In this document: positions 12,318-24,419 of the stretch, piece after piece
Position numbering within the stretch: the stretch's first letter is position 1
Layout of the letters: every line of letters begins with the position of its first letter
NCBI GenBank assembly: GCA_015698045.1
Contig: BLAL01000187.1
Coordinates: forward strand, 558,001 to 622,000
DNA from: Rhizophagus clarus
Taxonomy: Eukaryota > Glomeromycota > Glomeromycetes > Glomerales > Glomeraceae
DNA: 64,000 bases
Direction of reading: 5' to 3'
The notes under the pieces: generated by a model
Seen by the model: the letters and a program-made list of their open reading frames with translations, nothing else
Told to the model about the DNA's origin: nothing
Database searches by the model: none
Program-made: the position numbers and the translations under genes

Positions 12318-13110
12318 ATTAACCAATCCATTTAATTGAATCAGAATAAATAGAATATTTCGTACAAGGGTTTCTGGGCAATAGTGCAGCCAAAAGTGGA
12401 GGAACCTCGTCAGGGATTACCATGTAAATAAATAAATAAAATTACATTCATATAAATGAAATGTATTTATCGAATATTCAAATTGATTTTGATATTTAGA
12501 ACTATGTTGTTTATTGTAATGGAAACCCTGGACGGCAACTGTGAACGCATACTGGCTAAAGATATTATCGCAAATTTAGAACAAGATTTTAGAAGAGGCC
12601 GGGTAATTATACTATAATAAAATTTATAATTAATATTTACATTCATGTTTTAAATTTGATAAATTTGATCAATTTTAGTCACGCGTAATGATCGTAGGAG
12701 AAGGAAAAACTTACCTACATATCGTAGAAGATAATTATTTTTATTTTTTTATTTATTAAGTGAGTAGCTAGGCCCAGTCTGTACCAAATATTGGCTAGAG
12801 ACTCACGTTTTTTTTGAACTGTGACTGATACTGATATCCACGCCGTACAGCCTGGATACTATTTTATAAAATAGTAGCGAACAAGTATCAAATGTGTATT
12901 TTTTTATTAAGTTATAATAAAAATTAGAATTTACTTTAATTTTTAACATAAAAATTGTAAATAATAAAAAATTCGTAAATAAAAATAAATTTGCTTTCCC
13001 AAACTTAAAAAAAAAGGAAAGAAAAGATGTTTATATTATTTTTGATTATTTAATAGTATCACATGCCTCTTGTATATATTTTACTGCATACGCAGCTTTA
13101 ACGATCAAAT
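12318..13110. other. Gene-free flank with a possible exon relic and a 20-bp palindrome
   Basis: AT-rich unique-looking DNA. An open stretch at 12529-12602 reads METLDGNCERILAKDIIANL and continues to EQDFRRGR before a GT donor-like site; no second exon was found, so it may be a relic. At 12760-12810 an imperfect inverted repeat pairs GTGAGTAGCTAGGCC with GGCTAGAGACTCAC, and 12857-12876 is a perfect 20-bp palindrome TACTATTTTATAAAATAGTA. No complete gene. Confidence 0.5.
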
Positions 13111-13810
13111 AGTAATATTACGCAGGTTTACAATCTCATAAATTTTTGAAATATTTTAACCGTAATATTACACAGGTTTACAGTCTTGTAAATTTTTGAA
13201 ATATTTCAACTGTAATATTACGCAGGTTTATAGTCTCGTAAATTTTCAAAATATTTTAACCATAATATTACACAGGTTTACAGTCTCGTAAATTTTTGAA
13301 ATATTTCAACCGTAATATTACGCAGGTTTACAGTTTTGTAAAATTTTGAAATATTTTAACCGTAATATTACGCAGATTTACAGTTTCGTAAATTTGCAGA
13401 ATATTTTGGCCGTAATATTACGCAGGTTTACAGTTTTGTAAAATTTTGAAATATTTTAACCGTAATATTACGCAGGTTTACAGTTTCGTAAATTTGCAGA
13501 ATATTTTGGCCGTAATATTACACAAGTTTACAGTTTCGTAAAATTTTGAAATATTTTAACCGTAATATTACGCAGGTTTACAGTTTCGTAAATTTGCAGA
13601 ATATTTTAGCCGTAATATTACGCAGGTTTACAGTTTCGTAAATTTTTGAAATATTTCAACTGTAATATTACGCAGGTTTACAGTCTTGTAAATTTTCAAA
13701 ATATTTCAACCGTAATATTACGCAGATTTACAGTTTTGTAAATTTGCAGAATATTTTGACCGTAATATTGCATAAATCTTACAATATTGAAAACTTGCGT
13801 AATATTTTGA
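13111..13810. repeat. 50-bp minisatellite, 14 units
   Basis: Fourteen head-to-tail units of exactly 50 bp, each beginning near CGTAATATTACGCAGGTTTA. The first 12 bases, CGTAATATTACG, form a perfect palindrome in most units. Units 5-10 alternate two variants (ending GAAATATTTTAAC or CAGAATATTTTGGC), a 100-bp higher-order repeat. Divergence rises at the right end, and degenerate units trail to about 13930. No open reading frame runs through it. Confidence 0.95.
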
Positions 13811-14933
13811 TCATAATATCACATAAATCTTACAAAATTGTAAACTTATATAATATGTCAAAATTTTTTCAAAATATTATACCATAAACTTTCATAAACT
13901 TACAAAATTGTAAACTTACGCAATTTTTTACCCTATAAAATTTCCTGATGTATGTGAGTTAAGCAATAGTTTAATATGATCAAAAAATTCATAAATCAGA
14001 TTAATATATTTTAGAAATAGTTTATTTATAATAATTAAAAATATTTCAAATAAAATAGATAAATAAAAAAATATTAAATAAGTATTCTTTATCATTTTTT
14101 ATTTAAAAATTAGAAGTTAATCTTATTATATTTTAATAATGATAATAAATAAATGAAAATAAAATATATTAAATTAAACATTACTTTTTATATATAATAA
14201 TATTTATAAAATTTAATATAAACAACAATTATTTAATAATATAAATGATGAAAAACTATTTAGCATTACTTTAGTGCTATCAGATGAACTTCTTTAAGAT
14301 GTAATAAAACTAATGTAAACCTATTGTATTTTGAAACAAATATAAAAAATTTTTATCTTCAAGAATTATCTACTGAAATTTAATATATTTATTTTTTTAT
14401 ACTTCATTACTGTTTATTATAATAAATTTTTTATTGTATTACAAATTTTAAACTTAAATATTAAAAGACTTTTTAGACTTAAAAAAAAAATTGCAAGATA
14501 CAGAATTACATTTTTATCTGAATTTTATCTTAATAATCCAGTTAAATAGTTATTTATTAAGAAATAGATAATAATACAATTAAAATAAAAAAAAGTATGT
14601 TTTTTATTGATTTTAATTTCTTTTAATTTCAATTACTAACTAATGTAATCAAAATAAAGAAAAATGTATTTTCTATTGATTTTAATTTTTTTTAATCTTA
14701 ATTATTAATAATAATTTACAGTTCTAGATTGAAAAGAAAATTGTAAATTCTCTTTCACTAATTAAGAGTAATTTCCAATGTCTTAACAAAATATGAAAAT
14801 ATAATTATATAATATATTACCAAATATTATATTAATTTAAATAAAGTTAAGTTTGTTATCAGCTAAATCCTATTTAAAAATAATTATTTATTTGCAAAAG
14901 ATTAGATATTAAAATGGATTTAACAAGTATATA
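13811..14933. other. AT-rich spacer
   Basis: Degenerate satellite remnants up to about 13930, then very AT-rich DNA with short A and T runs. No gene, RNA gene or clear element seen. Confidence 0.6.
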
Positions 14934-15258
14934 CAATCAACTCTTTTTATAGTCACCTTTGTTATAGTCACATTACCCTATATAGTCACCTTAATTAAGT
15001 GTTCCAAATTTTAAACTATTGTTTATAATTACAAACTACCTATAGACATTATCACATCTTTTTTTAAAAAATTTATATATATGTGATTATAAAAAGATAT
15101 TTATTAAAATATAATTGTTCTACGATCTAATGATTGAATTTCAATGATCTTTAACTTGTTAGATTCATCTCATTGAAAGGAATCAGATGGTAGTAATTTT
15201 ATAGTGATTGGATTAATATTGACTGAATAATCCAATTTTAAATATCAAATCAGTATTC

Positions 15259-17839
15259 TATATATGGAGACCTTTTTAGCAAAAGAGAAGGATGGGATCG
15301 ATCATCTAATTTTAAGATTTTAATTTTATCACATGCTTATAGGTCTATCCTTTCAGGAAATATATTTTTCCATTGATAATATATTAATAAAAATAGCATA
15401 AATTTTAATTTTTTTGTCACTTTTTATTATAAAAACTTTTGCAATTTTCTTTTAAAATATTGGCAAACAATATGGAACATAGCATTTATTTTGAAAATGA
15501 AAATGCAAATAAAATTATTTTATTTGTATTAGAAGAACTTAATAATATTTTTTTTATTGAAAATTCAAGTTCTGAAAGTGAAAAAAATACGTCAGATAAT
15601 GATGAAAATGTGTCAGTTATATCTGACGATGAAAATTTTGAAAATTTAAATGAAATACAATTAAATAATTTAGAGTTTGTGAAAAAAACTGATGAAAACC
15701 CTGACAATTATATTGAAGATAAAATTTATGATGATTTGAAATTAAAAGTCAATGAATTTTTTAAAAATAGAAAATATTTATGTTATTCTAAATGTTGTGA
15801 AAAAATTAGTTATGAACGATTTCTTAAATATAGGGTAGAATTTGAAAGTTTAGATAAGAAAATATAAGATATGGTTATTAAAGGTCAATTAATGGCCTTT
15901 TAGAAAGATGAAAATACAAAAGAAATTGCTGCTGAAAATAGAAAATACTTACGTTTTAATTATTGTTATAATAATAGTATTTCAATTTGTCATACTACAT
16001 ACGAGACACTTCTTATAAATATATAGATGCTATAATAAAACATTTAAGAGAATATGGCTTTGAAGAACGTATACATAGTAATACAGGCAGGGTACTAAAA
16101 ATATGAACTGTGTTGAAGTAAATTATAATACATCATGTAAAATATATGAATTTTGAAAAAATTATTCTAATATATATGGTATTCTTTTATCTGGACAGTA
16201 TTTTAATAAAATTTTTTTACCAACTATATTTTTTTCAATAAATTACAGTTATTTTTCTATATACCGTGATTATGTACAAGTATTTAAAGATGAATATAAT
16301 AATGAAACACGTATTATTTCTAAAACTACTTTTGTTAGAATCTGAAAATTATTAATACCATCACTAAAATTTATATCACCAAAATCTGACCTATGTGAAA
16401 TTTGTGGAAAAATGAAATCAGATATTCAGTATATTACAGAGCATGAAAAAAATTATTAATCACAAAAAAATATTTGGCTCACTTGAATCATGTAAAATAA
16501 GAATGTACTGAATTATTATAATGCTAATATAGTATGTGCAGTTGAAGATGGTAAATGTAATCCAAATAAAACTAAATCTCAAATAACATTTAATACTTTT
16601 AATGGTAGTACTCATATTGCATATGATTGGACTCAGAATGTACAAATTCCTTATTCATTATAACAGATAGGATCATTATTTTTTAAGAGTCCTTGAAAAG
16701 TACATTTATTTGGAGTCTGCAATACTAATAACTTTTCATATACAAAACAGACTAATTATATAATTGATGAAGATGAAATGCCTGATGATAGTAAACAAGA
16801 GAAAAGCATCAACTGTACACTAAGTTTAGTTTGGCATGCAATTCATAAATATAATTGTAGAGAAAAAAAATTAGTTATTATTTGTAATAACTGTGTAGGT
16901 CAAAACAAAAATAATTACTCTTTATTTTTTTTATTTATGGATAATTGATCGTAGCATATATGATGAAATTGAATTAAATTTTATGATACCTGGATATACT
17001 AAGTTCATTTATGATAGTTGTTTTGGTTTAATTAAAATCCTTTATCAAAAAAGCAAAGTAAATATTGTAGATAATATGGTTTTAGTCATTAATAATTCTA
17101 CTACAATTCACCTTAATACTTCTTAGCACTATTTGAATGAAGAAGGTTTTCAGTATTATAATATTAAAGATTACTTTAAGACATTCAAAAAATTACTCAA
17201 TATTTAAAAGTATCACCATTTTTACTTTACTTTAAAAGAACCTGAAATTGTTTTTTATAAAGGAAGGCTTGAAGACGATTACAAATAAATTATAATTTGT
17301 ACCTTTTCATATGATTTTAATATTCTACCTTCTAAAATTAGTATTAGGCCACTTTCTTTAAAAAGACAAGAGGAGTTATATAAAGAAATTGCATCTTACG
17401 TTGATTTGTCCTATTATGATATTACATGTTCTAAGCCAGCTGAATAATTAAACTAAAGTTTAAGATAAATTTAAATTTTTATAGTATTGTAGGATAAAGT
17501 AAATTTATTTTTACATTTTTTAAAGTTTTTTTTTGTATTTTTGAACATTAGAAAGTTTAAGTAAATAAAATGTTTTTAATAAACAAATCCATTATTTTTT
17601 TAGTAAATTTCATAAGGCCATACATAAGTATATTTCATAATATAAATAAAAATAAAGAAAATAAAAGGTAGATAATATTTTCAATAAAATGCTTGTGAAA
17701 TTTTGTTTTAGGTTATATAGACCGTTTTTGAAAAAATAACAATTTTACTGTAAAAATTGATCACATGACGTAAATTGCGTTTTCTCGAAAACATGCAATT
17801 GGCCCATCCCCCTTTTTGCTAGAAGGGTCTCCATATATA
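15259..17839 (+). mobile_element. Inner TIR element encoding a DUF7869-like protein
   Basis: Terminal inverted repeats of about 35 bp: left TATATATGGAGACCTTTTTA then GCAAAAGAGAAGGATGGG; right, reverse-complemented, TATATATGGAGACCCTTCTA then GCAAAAAGGGGGATGGG. The flanking target is AT-repetitive, so the exact end and the target duplication (probably a few bases of TATA type) cannot be fixed. The element lies inside the first 192-bp unit of the outer element and so is younger than it. It carries one decayed gene on the plus strand. Confidence 0.8.
15472..17447 (+). pseudogene. Decayed DUF7869-like transposon protein
   Basis: Open from MEHSIYFENENANK at 15472 (acidic N-terminus, then CCEKISYERFLKYRVEF) to a stop at 15867; downstream homologous pieces lie in all three frames with many stops. 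Recognisable motifs in order: DLCEICGKMKSDIQYITEHE near 16388, NANIVCAVEDGKCNPN near 16520, HIAYDWTQN near 16615, LFGVCNTNNFSY near 16710, NCVGQNKNNYS near 16890, IPGYTKFIYDSCFGLIKILY near 16985, and a C-terminus ending in DITCSKPAE. The D/N-C-x-GQNKNN and PG-x-TKF blocks are typical of proteins annotated DUF7869, common as repeats in glomeromycete genomes; function unproven, perhaps a transposase. The 5' ORF alone would mislead as a small gene. Confidence 0.75.
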
Positions 17840-18339
17840 AAATTTGTGTAACATTTAATATTTTAACTTTATTTTAATTACAACAGGTTCTAGTGATCAG
17901 ATTTTAATGATCTTAGGCTTATTAGAATCATCTCGTTAAAAGGAATCCAATGGTAATAATTACATAATGGTTGGATTAATATTAACTGAGAAATTTGATT
18001 TTAAAGACCAAATCAGCATTTTATACATGTAAAATTCATGTAATATTAAATATTTTGACTGTATTTTAATTATTACAGGTTCTAGTGATTGGATTTTGAT
18101 GATCTTAGGCTCGTTGAAATCGTCTTATCAAGAGGAATCTAATGGTTATAAATCTATAATAATTGGAATAATATTGACAAAATTATTATGATGTGAATAT
18201 TTAACCAAAATTATTACAATTTATAATTCTGACCAAAATTACTGATTTAATTATAAGATTTTATTGTTTATAATCACATCTCATCATAGTCATCAAATAT
18301 AAACTGTCCCAAATGTGTGACTATAAAGAGAGTTGACTG

Positions 18340-20169
18340 TGTAGCTTTGTAAAAATATTTTTGATTATAATTTTATTTTTATTTTTATTTTTATTGACAA
18401 GATGAAGAAAAATACAAAGAGATTTACAACGAATACTCAAACGAGTTAGTCTGCAGTAAAGTTTTGGCTAGATATCCATAACCAACTACGGATATGACAA
18501 AGCTAAACTATGATACTGGCTCCTGACAGATAACCCAATTAACATTTACCACATCCTCTACAAACCCCGCTGTATAGATACAACGCATGTAAAATCCCCT
18601 TATAGTCCTGTGCATTAAAGCACCTCACCTCTTCCAAAGAAGCTTCATCAGATAGACTATGCTGGATCTTAGATCCCAATTTTCTATTAAGGAAGAAAAA
18701 TTGTAACAACCTATCACTACCAGCACCACTAATAAAAAGAAAAAAATGTAATAATTTAACTATAACTAAGGTTGTTAAAAATTATAATATCCAGGCTAGG
18801 AAAGTAAGATATGCAGCCAAGATTCAAAGAGTTACTCGAAGTGTTATTTTAAAAAAAAAAAAGGCTACAAAGCAAAAGTCTAATAAGATAAAAAATAAAA
18901 ACAAAAACAAAAACAAATTACAAAAAAAGGAAAAATATAAAATTTCTAGAGATTGTAAAAAAAAAAAAGGAATTTAATTATAAATAAACCTAGAAATGTT
19001 TCAAAGGAGTGTGATGTATAATTAGCCATCCTCTGTTGCCAGAAGATGTAAAAAGTCTGGAACTAGTCTTGACTTTTAAAAACAGTTAGTACCGTAGGGA
19101 CCTTTCTCCATCAATATAAAGTCGCCATAGTATCAAATGAATCATCCGTCTACACTACTCAAGGTAGAGACGCGTCCAGAAGTTCTGTAGTAATATTCTG
19201 ATAAAGAATGAAACTGCGCAACTTGTGTACTCTACTACGCAAGTAGTATCTGACAAATCAGAAAATTCCAAGTGTTAGGCTGCAGATTATTCTATAATTG
19301 AACCAAACAAAAAAGCCCCTTATGTTTGGTCATGTGACAGGCCGATCATTAGATGGGGGTAAACCAAAAAGTATTTTTTCTCAAGAACGCCCTAAAAAAA
19401 GGTAAAAAAAAAATAAAAGTATAAGGTCCTTGAGTCGAAAACTTGTCTAATAGATGAGTCATAGGTTGTGTAAATCCCCATAGTGTATTTTCGCCTAGCC
19501 TCAGTCCGTAGTATAGTTTTCTTCCCAAATATAATATCTCAGTTACTTTGTTGCCACCGCTGCCACCGACAAAAGAATATTGGGAATTCAAAAAAAACCT
19601 TGAAAATATTTGTTTAGCACATATGACAACCAAGTCTAGTGCTTTAAAGTGTATTTTTAAATAAAGGAGGGAGAGTGTAGGGACCGTTGGCCTTCTAACA
19701 ATCAACCTACAGGAAAAAAATAAAAAAAATTTTTTCAATAAAAAATGGTCATGACGGTTTCAGGGGAGAGTTCATTTGATAATTCATCTTTGATTATAAT
19801 TTATAATTATTTTAATAATTATCTTATATATAATTAATAATATAATAATATTACCTATAATTGGTAACTTGATATATTTTTAAATATTAATAAACTAAAC
19901 TTTTTAATAGATACCAACATATCAGAATATATATATAGAAATCAAATTATAAATAGATTAAAAAAAAAATTTTTTTTTAATATTAATGGAATAATTTATA
20001 TAAAAATATAAATAATTTATTTTTGTCTTTTATAACTTTTATTTCCAATCAGAAATAAAGTTAAGAATATAGATTGAAAGTTTTAGTTAGAAATAAAAAA
20101 AAATTTAAATAAATATAATATAAATACTAGTAGTTGATTTTATGATATAATTTTATTCGAAAAATAGTC
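18340..20169. other. Gene-free decayed region
   Basis: 18400-18990 looks like a former coding region (lysine-rich toward its end, KNKNKNKNKLQKKEKYK at about 18895) but is full of stops in all frames. 19020-19740 is more GC-balanced; the 129-codon open frame on its minus strand (19349-19738) has no recognisable motif. No intact gene, no tRNA. Confidence 0.5.
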
Positions 20170-20331
20170 ATATGGGATCTTTGCAATAGAAAGGTACGAA
20201 ACTCAAAAAAAATAAAAATTTAATTAATATTAAATTTACGCTTATTTTAGTATAAAAAACATAATTAGCATATAAAGTAAATTTAAAAATTTTTTTGAGA
20301 TTCGTACCTTTCTATTGCAAAGACCCCCATA
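20170..20331. mobile_element. Short hairpin MITE
   Basis: 162 bp with nearly perfect ~40-bp inverted arms: left ATATGGGATCTTTGCAATAG followed by AAAGGTACGAAACTC; right, reverse-complemented, ATATGGGGGTCTTTGCAATA followed by GAAAGGTACGAATCTC. The centre is AT-rich and non-coding. Only an AT/TA flank is common to both sides. Superfamily unknown. Confidence 0.75.
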
Positions 20332-21280
20332 TATTCTTTTTCTGCTAACGTGCTGACCAAAAATTTTGCAGAAAAATAATTTTATTTTTTACACTTTCAA
20401 TATGTTTTTCAGATAAAACACACTACAGTAGAACTCTGAATTTCCAGTTCAGTTCTGTTTTCAGTTCCATTTTCAGTTTTAAACTTGGTTCTTTACTGGA
20501 TGCTTTTCAGAATAAGTTTTTTATTAAAAAACGTTTTCAGAATCATCTTTTAACTGAAAAATATTTTTTTAGTTAAAAAACTTCATCCAAAAATATTTTT
20601 AATTTGAAGTGTTTTTCAAAAAAATGGTTTTAGTTCCATTTTTTGATTTGAAAATAGAACCAGAACTAATTTTTCAAACTGAAAATGTTTTTACAGTAGT
20701 ATTTTTTAACTAAAAATATTTTTAGTTAAAAGTATAACCTGAAAACATTTTTCAGTAAAAATTTTAGGCTGAAAAACACTACAATTATAGCTTCTATACA
20801 AGAAACATGTATATATAACTAGTGTTCTGAACGGGTCAGGTTAAATCAGGACAGACATGTTACCCAACCTGATAATTTTTTTTGGATTAGGTCAGGTCAG
20901 GTAACCCATCTGATTTGACCTGACCTGAAATATAATTTTGTCTACTATAAAATGTTATTGTTATAACAAGAAATAATTTATTATATTTTTAAGAAGTATT
21001 AAATATAATGTTTTATAAAAAAATACCAAAACATCTTTTCTTTCTCAATAAAATTCAGGTTAATGGTTTATTAAAGTAATTAATAATAAACTATGTCAAA
21101 TGTTCTTCAATATTTCTTTAAGCGTTTAATTTAAAAAAAAATTGCGTTTAATTAAAAAAAGGCAATGTATTTTCTTTTTTAAGTATTTGATCTAAAAAAA
21201 TGCAAAATATGTTTTTTTAAAGTATTTAATTTAAATAAAATGCTAAAATACATTTTTTAAAGAAAAAAGATAAAAAGAAT
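20332..21280. repeat. CAGTTTT-rich and GGTCAGGT-rich low-order repeats
   Basis: 20420-20790 is dominated by TTTTCAG and its complement CTGAAAA in both orientations. 20835-20935 holds degenerate GGTCAGGT/ACCTGACC words (GGGTCAGGTTAAATCAGG, then GGTCAGGTCAGG, then TGACCTGACCTG), capable of pairing. The rest is A/T runs. No gene. Confidence 0.6.
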
Positions 21281-21615
21281 AATTAATTAAATAAAAAAAA
21301 ACTGAAAAACACCACCTCAACCCTCCCTTACCTTAATTCCAATAGTCCGGTCATGCTTTTCGTCTGGTAACACTATAAAAAAGAAAAAAAAATAATTAAT
21401 TAAATAAAAAAAAACTGAAAAACACCACCCCAACCCTCCCTTACCTTAATTCCAATAGTTCTGTAGTATTTTTCGTCTGGCAACACTACAAAAAAGAAAA
21501 AAAAAATAACTAATTAATTAAATAAAAAAAACTAACGAAAACACCTCCCAAACTCTCTCTTACCTTAATTCCAATAGTCTGGTCATGCTTTTCATCTGGC
21601 AACATCACAAAAAAA
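21281..21615. repeat. Three tandem ~113-118-bp units
   Basis: AATTAATTAAATAAAAAAA recurs at 21281, 21394 and 21512; each unit then has ACACCACCTCAACCCTCCC (or a variant) and TTACCTTAATTCCAATAG and ends near TCTGGTAACAC. Units are 85-95% alike by eye. Non-coding. Confidence 0.85.
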
Positions 21616-23130
21616 TTTTTTTTTAAGATCAAATATTCAGATTATTTGATTAGATCAGCAAGTCATATGTGCGACCTTTATACTGAATAATTCGTTATAG
21701 TGTTGAATTTATCGCTGATGAAAAAACTGCCAGAGCCCAGAGTACTATATTTTTTTTTACGTGTTTACTACTTGTTTACCCAAATAATCAGATCATAATA
21801 CTGGTTATACCAGTTCAAAAACTGCATTTATCCCTTTTTTATATCAACTCATGAGATAAGCTTATCATAAATGGTAAACAATATTACCTTTTATGTTATA
21901 GATAATTAACGCTAGTAGTTTTGTTCAGACTTAAGCTACTGTAGTGGAAGGAAATTTTTTTTTAAAAAATAAAAATCATTTTTTTTTTAACATTTTTTTT
22001 TTAAAATAAATAATCATTTTTTTTTTTTTATTTTTTTTAAAATAAAATAATCATCTTTTTTTTAATATTTTTGTTTAAAATAAAAAAATCATTTTTTTTA
22101 ATTCTTTAGTTAATGGGATCACCTTTAGTTTTGAAATTGTGCTGTATTAGGTAAGTTTTTTTTTGCTTTTATTCTTTTTTCTTTTTCTCTTATTAACTTG
22201 TTTTTTTTTTTAGGCACGGCTGTTTTTAATTCCATTTCAATGGAAATTCAAGGTGAGTTTTAATTCTTTATTTTGTTTTCTTTTCATTCTTTCCCTTGTT
22301 CTTTTACTAAACTTTCTGTTTTTTTTAGATGTGTATCATTTGAGTGAAAATTCAAGTAAGTTTTTTACGTCTCTTTTCTTGTTATTTTATTTTTCTTTTA
22401 AGATGATGTTAACTGTTTTCTTTTTTTTTCTATGGGTGGGTGTTCTGGCTTTTCTTTCATTTTTTTTATTTCTCTTATTTTCGTGGTTTTTTTTGTTTCT
22501 TTTTTTCATTGTTCCTTTTGTTTCTTTCCATGGTTCTTTCATTGATCCTTTGTAGTTCCCTTTGTTATTCCTTTAATTGATTTTTTGTTCCTTTTGTCAT
22601 TGTTTCTTTCATTCCCTTTTTGGTTTCTTTCATTGATTTTTGGTATCTTTCATTACTTTTTTTTATTTCTTTAATTTATCTTTGGTTTCTTTCGTTGCTT
22701 TTTTCATTTCTTTCATTGATCATTGATTTCTTTCATTGCTTTTTTTATTTCTCTCATTACTCTTTGGCTTCTTTTGTTGCTTTTTTTCATTCCCTTTATT
22801 GATTTTCATTCCTCCTTTGTTTCCTTTCATTCTCTTTTATTCCTCCTGTTTTTTTTATTCACTATTTGTTTCTTTCATTCCTTTTAATTTCATCTTTGTT
22901 TCTTTTATTTTTTTTTCATTCTCTTTATTCCTTTTTATTTTCCCTTTTGTTTTTTTATTTATTTTTATTCTTTTTTTGTTTCATTTATTCCTTTTCACTA
23001 TCCTTTATCTTTTTTGTTCCTTCTTCATTTCTCTTTGATTATTTTTGCTTCCTTTCATCCCTTTTCATTTATCTCTTCTTTCCTTTATTCTTCTGTTATC
23101 CTTTCTTACTGTATTTTCCATTCTTATATA
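21616..23130 (+). repeat. T/C-rich low-complexity tract
   Basis: 21950-22110 repeats AATAATCATTTTTTTT; 22150-23130 is polypyrimidine with a loose TTTCTTTCATTGATTTTT motif. Long open frames here encode only Phe/Leu/Ser/Ile and are composition artefacts. Three exon-like islands bounded by GT/AG (before 22151, 22214-22252, 22329-22355) hold no continuous frame. Confidence 0.75.
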
Positions 23131-24419
23131 TTGCAATGCATTTGCAATTAGTACAGAACTATAGCATTAATATTACAGTTAAAATTGTGCAATTGTAGTT
23201 CAATTTTTTTATAAAATCATATATATATTGTGATGTAATTTTTTTTTTTTGATTAAAATATAGTTTCTTTCATACAATTTTCTTTTATAGTGATATTAAT
23301 TATTATTCAACAAATTATTAAATGTGAAATTGTCTTTGTAATTATAGATTTTATAGATTGTAACGTTAAAGTTTTTTTCTTTTTTGTTTAACTAAATATT
23401 ATTACTATTATATTACCAGTTACAGTATATTAAATCTAGCCAAAATTATGTTAATTCTGGCCAAAATTAAAATCGTCCTAAATTGCATTTTTTAAAATTA
23501 TACGCACTTTTTTTGGATTATTATATTGCATATTTTTAACTTTTATAATACATTGTATAACAAAATTTAATATATTTGGATGATGAAACAAATCTGCCGA
23601 TATGTATAATATATATCAAAAATGTCTATCATAACTGCAAGAATCTTTGATTAAGTATAATTTTTATTAATGTATAATATTTTTATATAATTATTATTAT
23701 TAATCGTATTAAAAATAAAAAAATTCTTTTCTATTTGTTTATAAAATCAAATAAAATTTTTTTTTAAAAAAAAACAGAAAAATTTTTTAATAAATAAATA
23801 TTATAAAGATAAATAAAAATAAACTTTTAGTATATTTGAAAACTGTTACAACTTCCTTTAATTATTCTTTTAAAGACAAAACTTTGTATTAATTATTTAA
23901 CAAATAGTCTTTTCAGTTTGTTTTATCAAAAAATTAAAAAAAAAAGCTAAAAAAAAAAACCAAAAAAAAACAAACAACCTGTACTTATACAATCAACTTT
24001 AATACAAAGAATAAAGTAAAACAAATTTATATGCAGACTTTTATATATAATTTTAAGCTTTGTTTATTGTTGATATTTAAAGAAAATTTTTAAGAATAAA
24101 GTAAACAATTAATTAAAATTTTTAATCTTAACATATAGTCAATATAATACAAACTTATTTACAATAAAATAATATTCCTAATATACTGATATTCTTGATA
24201 ATATATATAATATTAAGCATTTATTCAAGTATTTTTATCAACTTTAATCCTGTTTTGAAATTTTTTCTTTTTTTAAAAAAAAATATGAGCAATATAATTA
24301 ACTATGAAATATCATGTAAAAAGCAAAATTTAGTTAATTTTAGTAACTCGCATCAAATTATATTATAAATAATATTTAAATTTTAAATCAGTGTTAGTTT
24401 AACTAAAATTTTTTTTAAA

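Larger units (their letters stand above)
15116..18250. repeat. 192-bp tandem repeat, three units, interrupted
   Basis: Unit starts near GGTTCTAGTGATC at 17886 and 18078 (spacing 192 bp); the first unit starts near 15116 and is interrupted at 15259 by the inner element. Removing that element restores about the same spacing. Units share ATGATCTTAGGCT and the AAAGGAATC...AATGGT region and are clearly diverged. Confidence 0.75.
14934..18339. mobile_element. Outer TIR element made of 192-bp tandem repeats, split by a nested insertion
   Basis: The ends are inverted: CAATCAACTCTTTTTATAG on the left and, reverse-complemented from the right, CAGTCAACTCTCTTTATAG, both continuing with TCAC. TATAGTCAC is repeated inside the left end. 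Without the insertion at 15259-17839 the element is about 830 bp, largely three copies of a 192-bp unit, with no coding capacity of its own. The TIR resembles pogo/Tigger-type ends (CAGT...CTC..TTATA), but the flanking TA duplication is not clear (TA left, TG right), so the family is inference. Confidence 0.7.

Noticed and set aside
13111-13810. CRISPR-like array
   Set aside because: The whole 50-bp period is repeated, with no unique spacers, and the host is eukaryotic.
19349-19738. 129-codon minus-strand open frame
   Set aside because: No motif, no splice context and the start lies in an A/T homopolymer region; treated as chance.
22253-23198. Several open frames of 60-110 codons in the pyrimidine tract
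   Set aside because: Almost only Phe, Leu, Ser and Ile codons; overlapping frames are equally open; the DNA is T/C low complexity.
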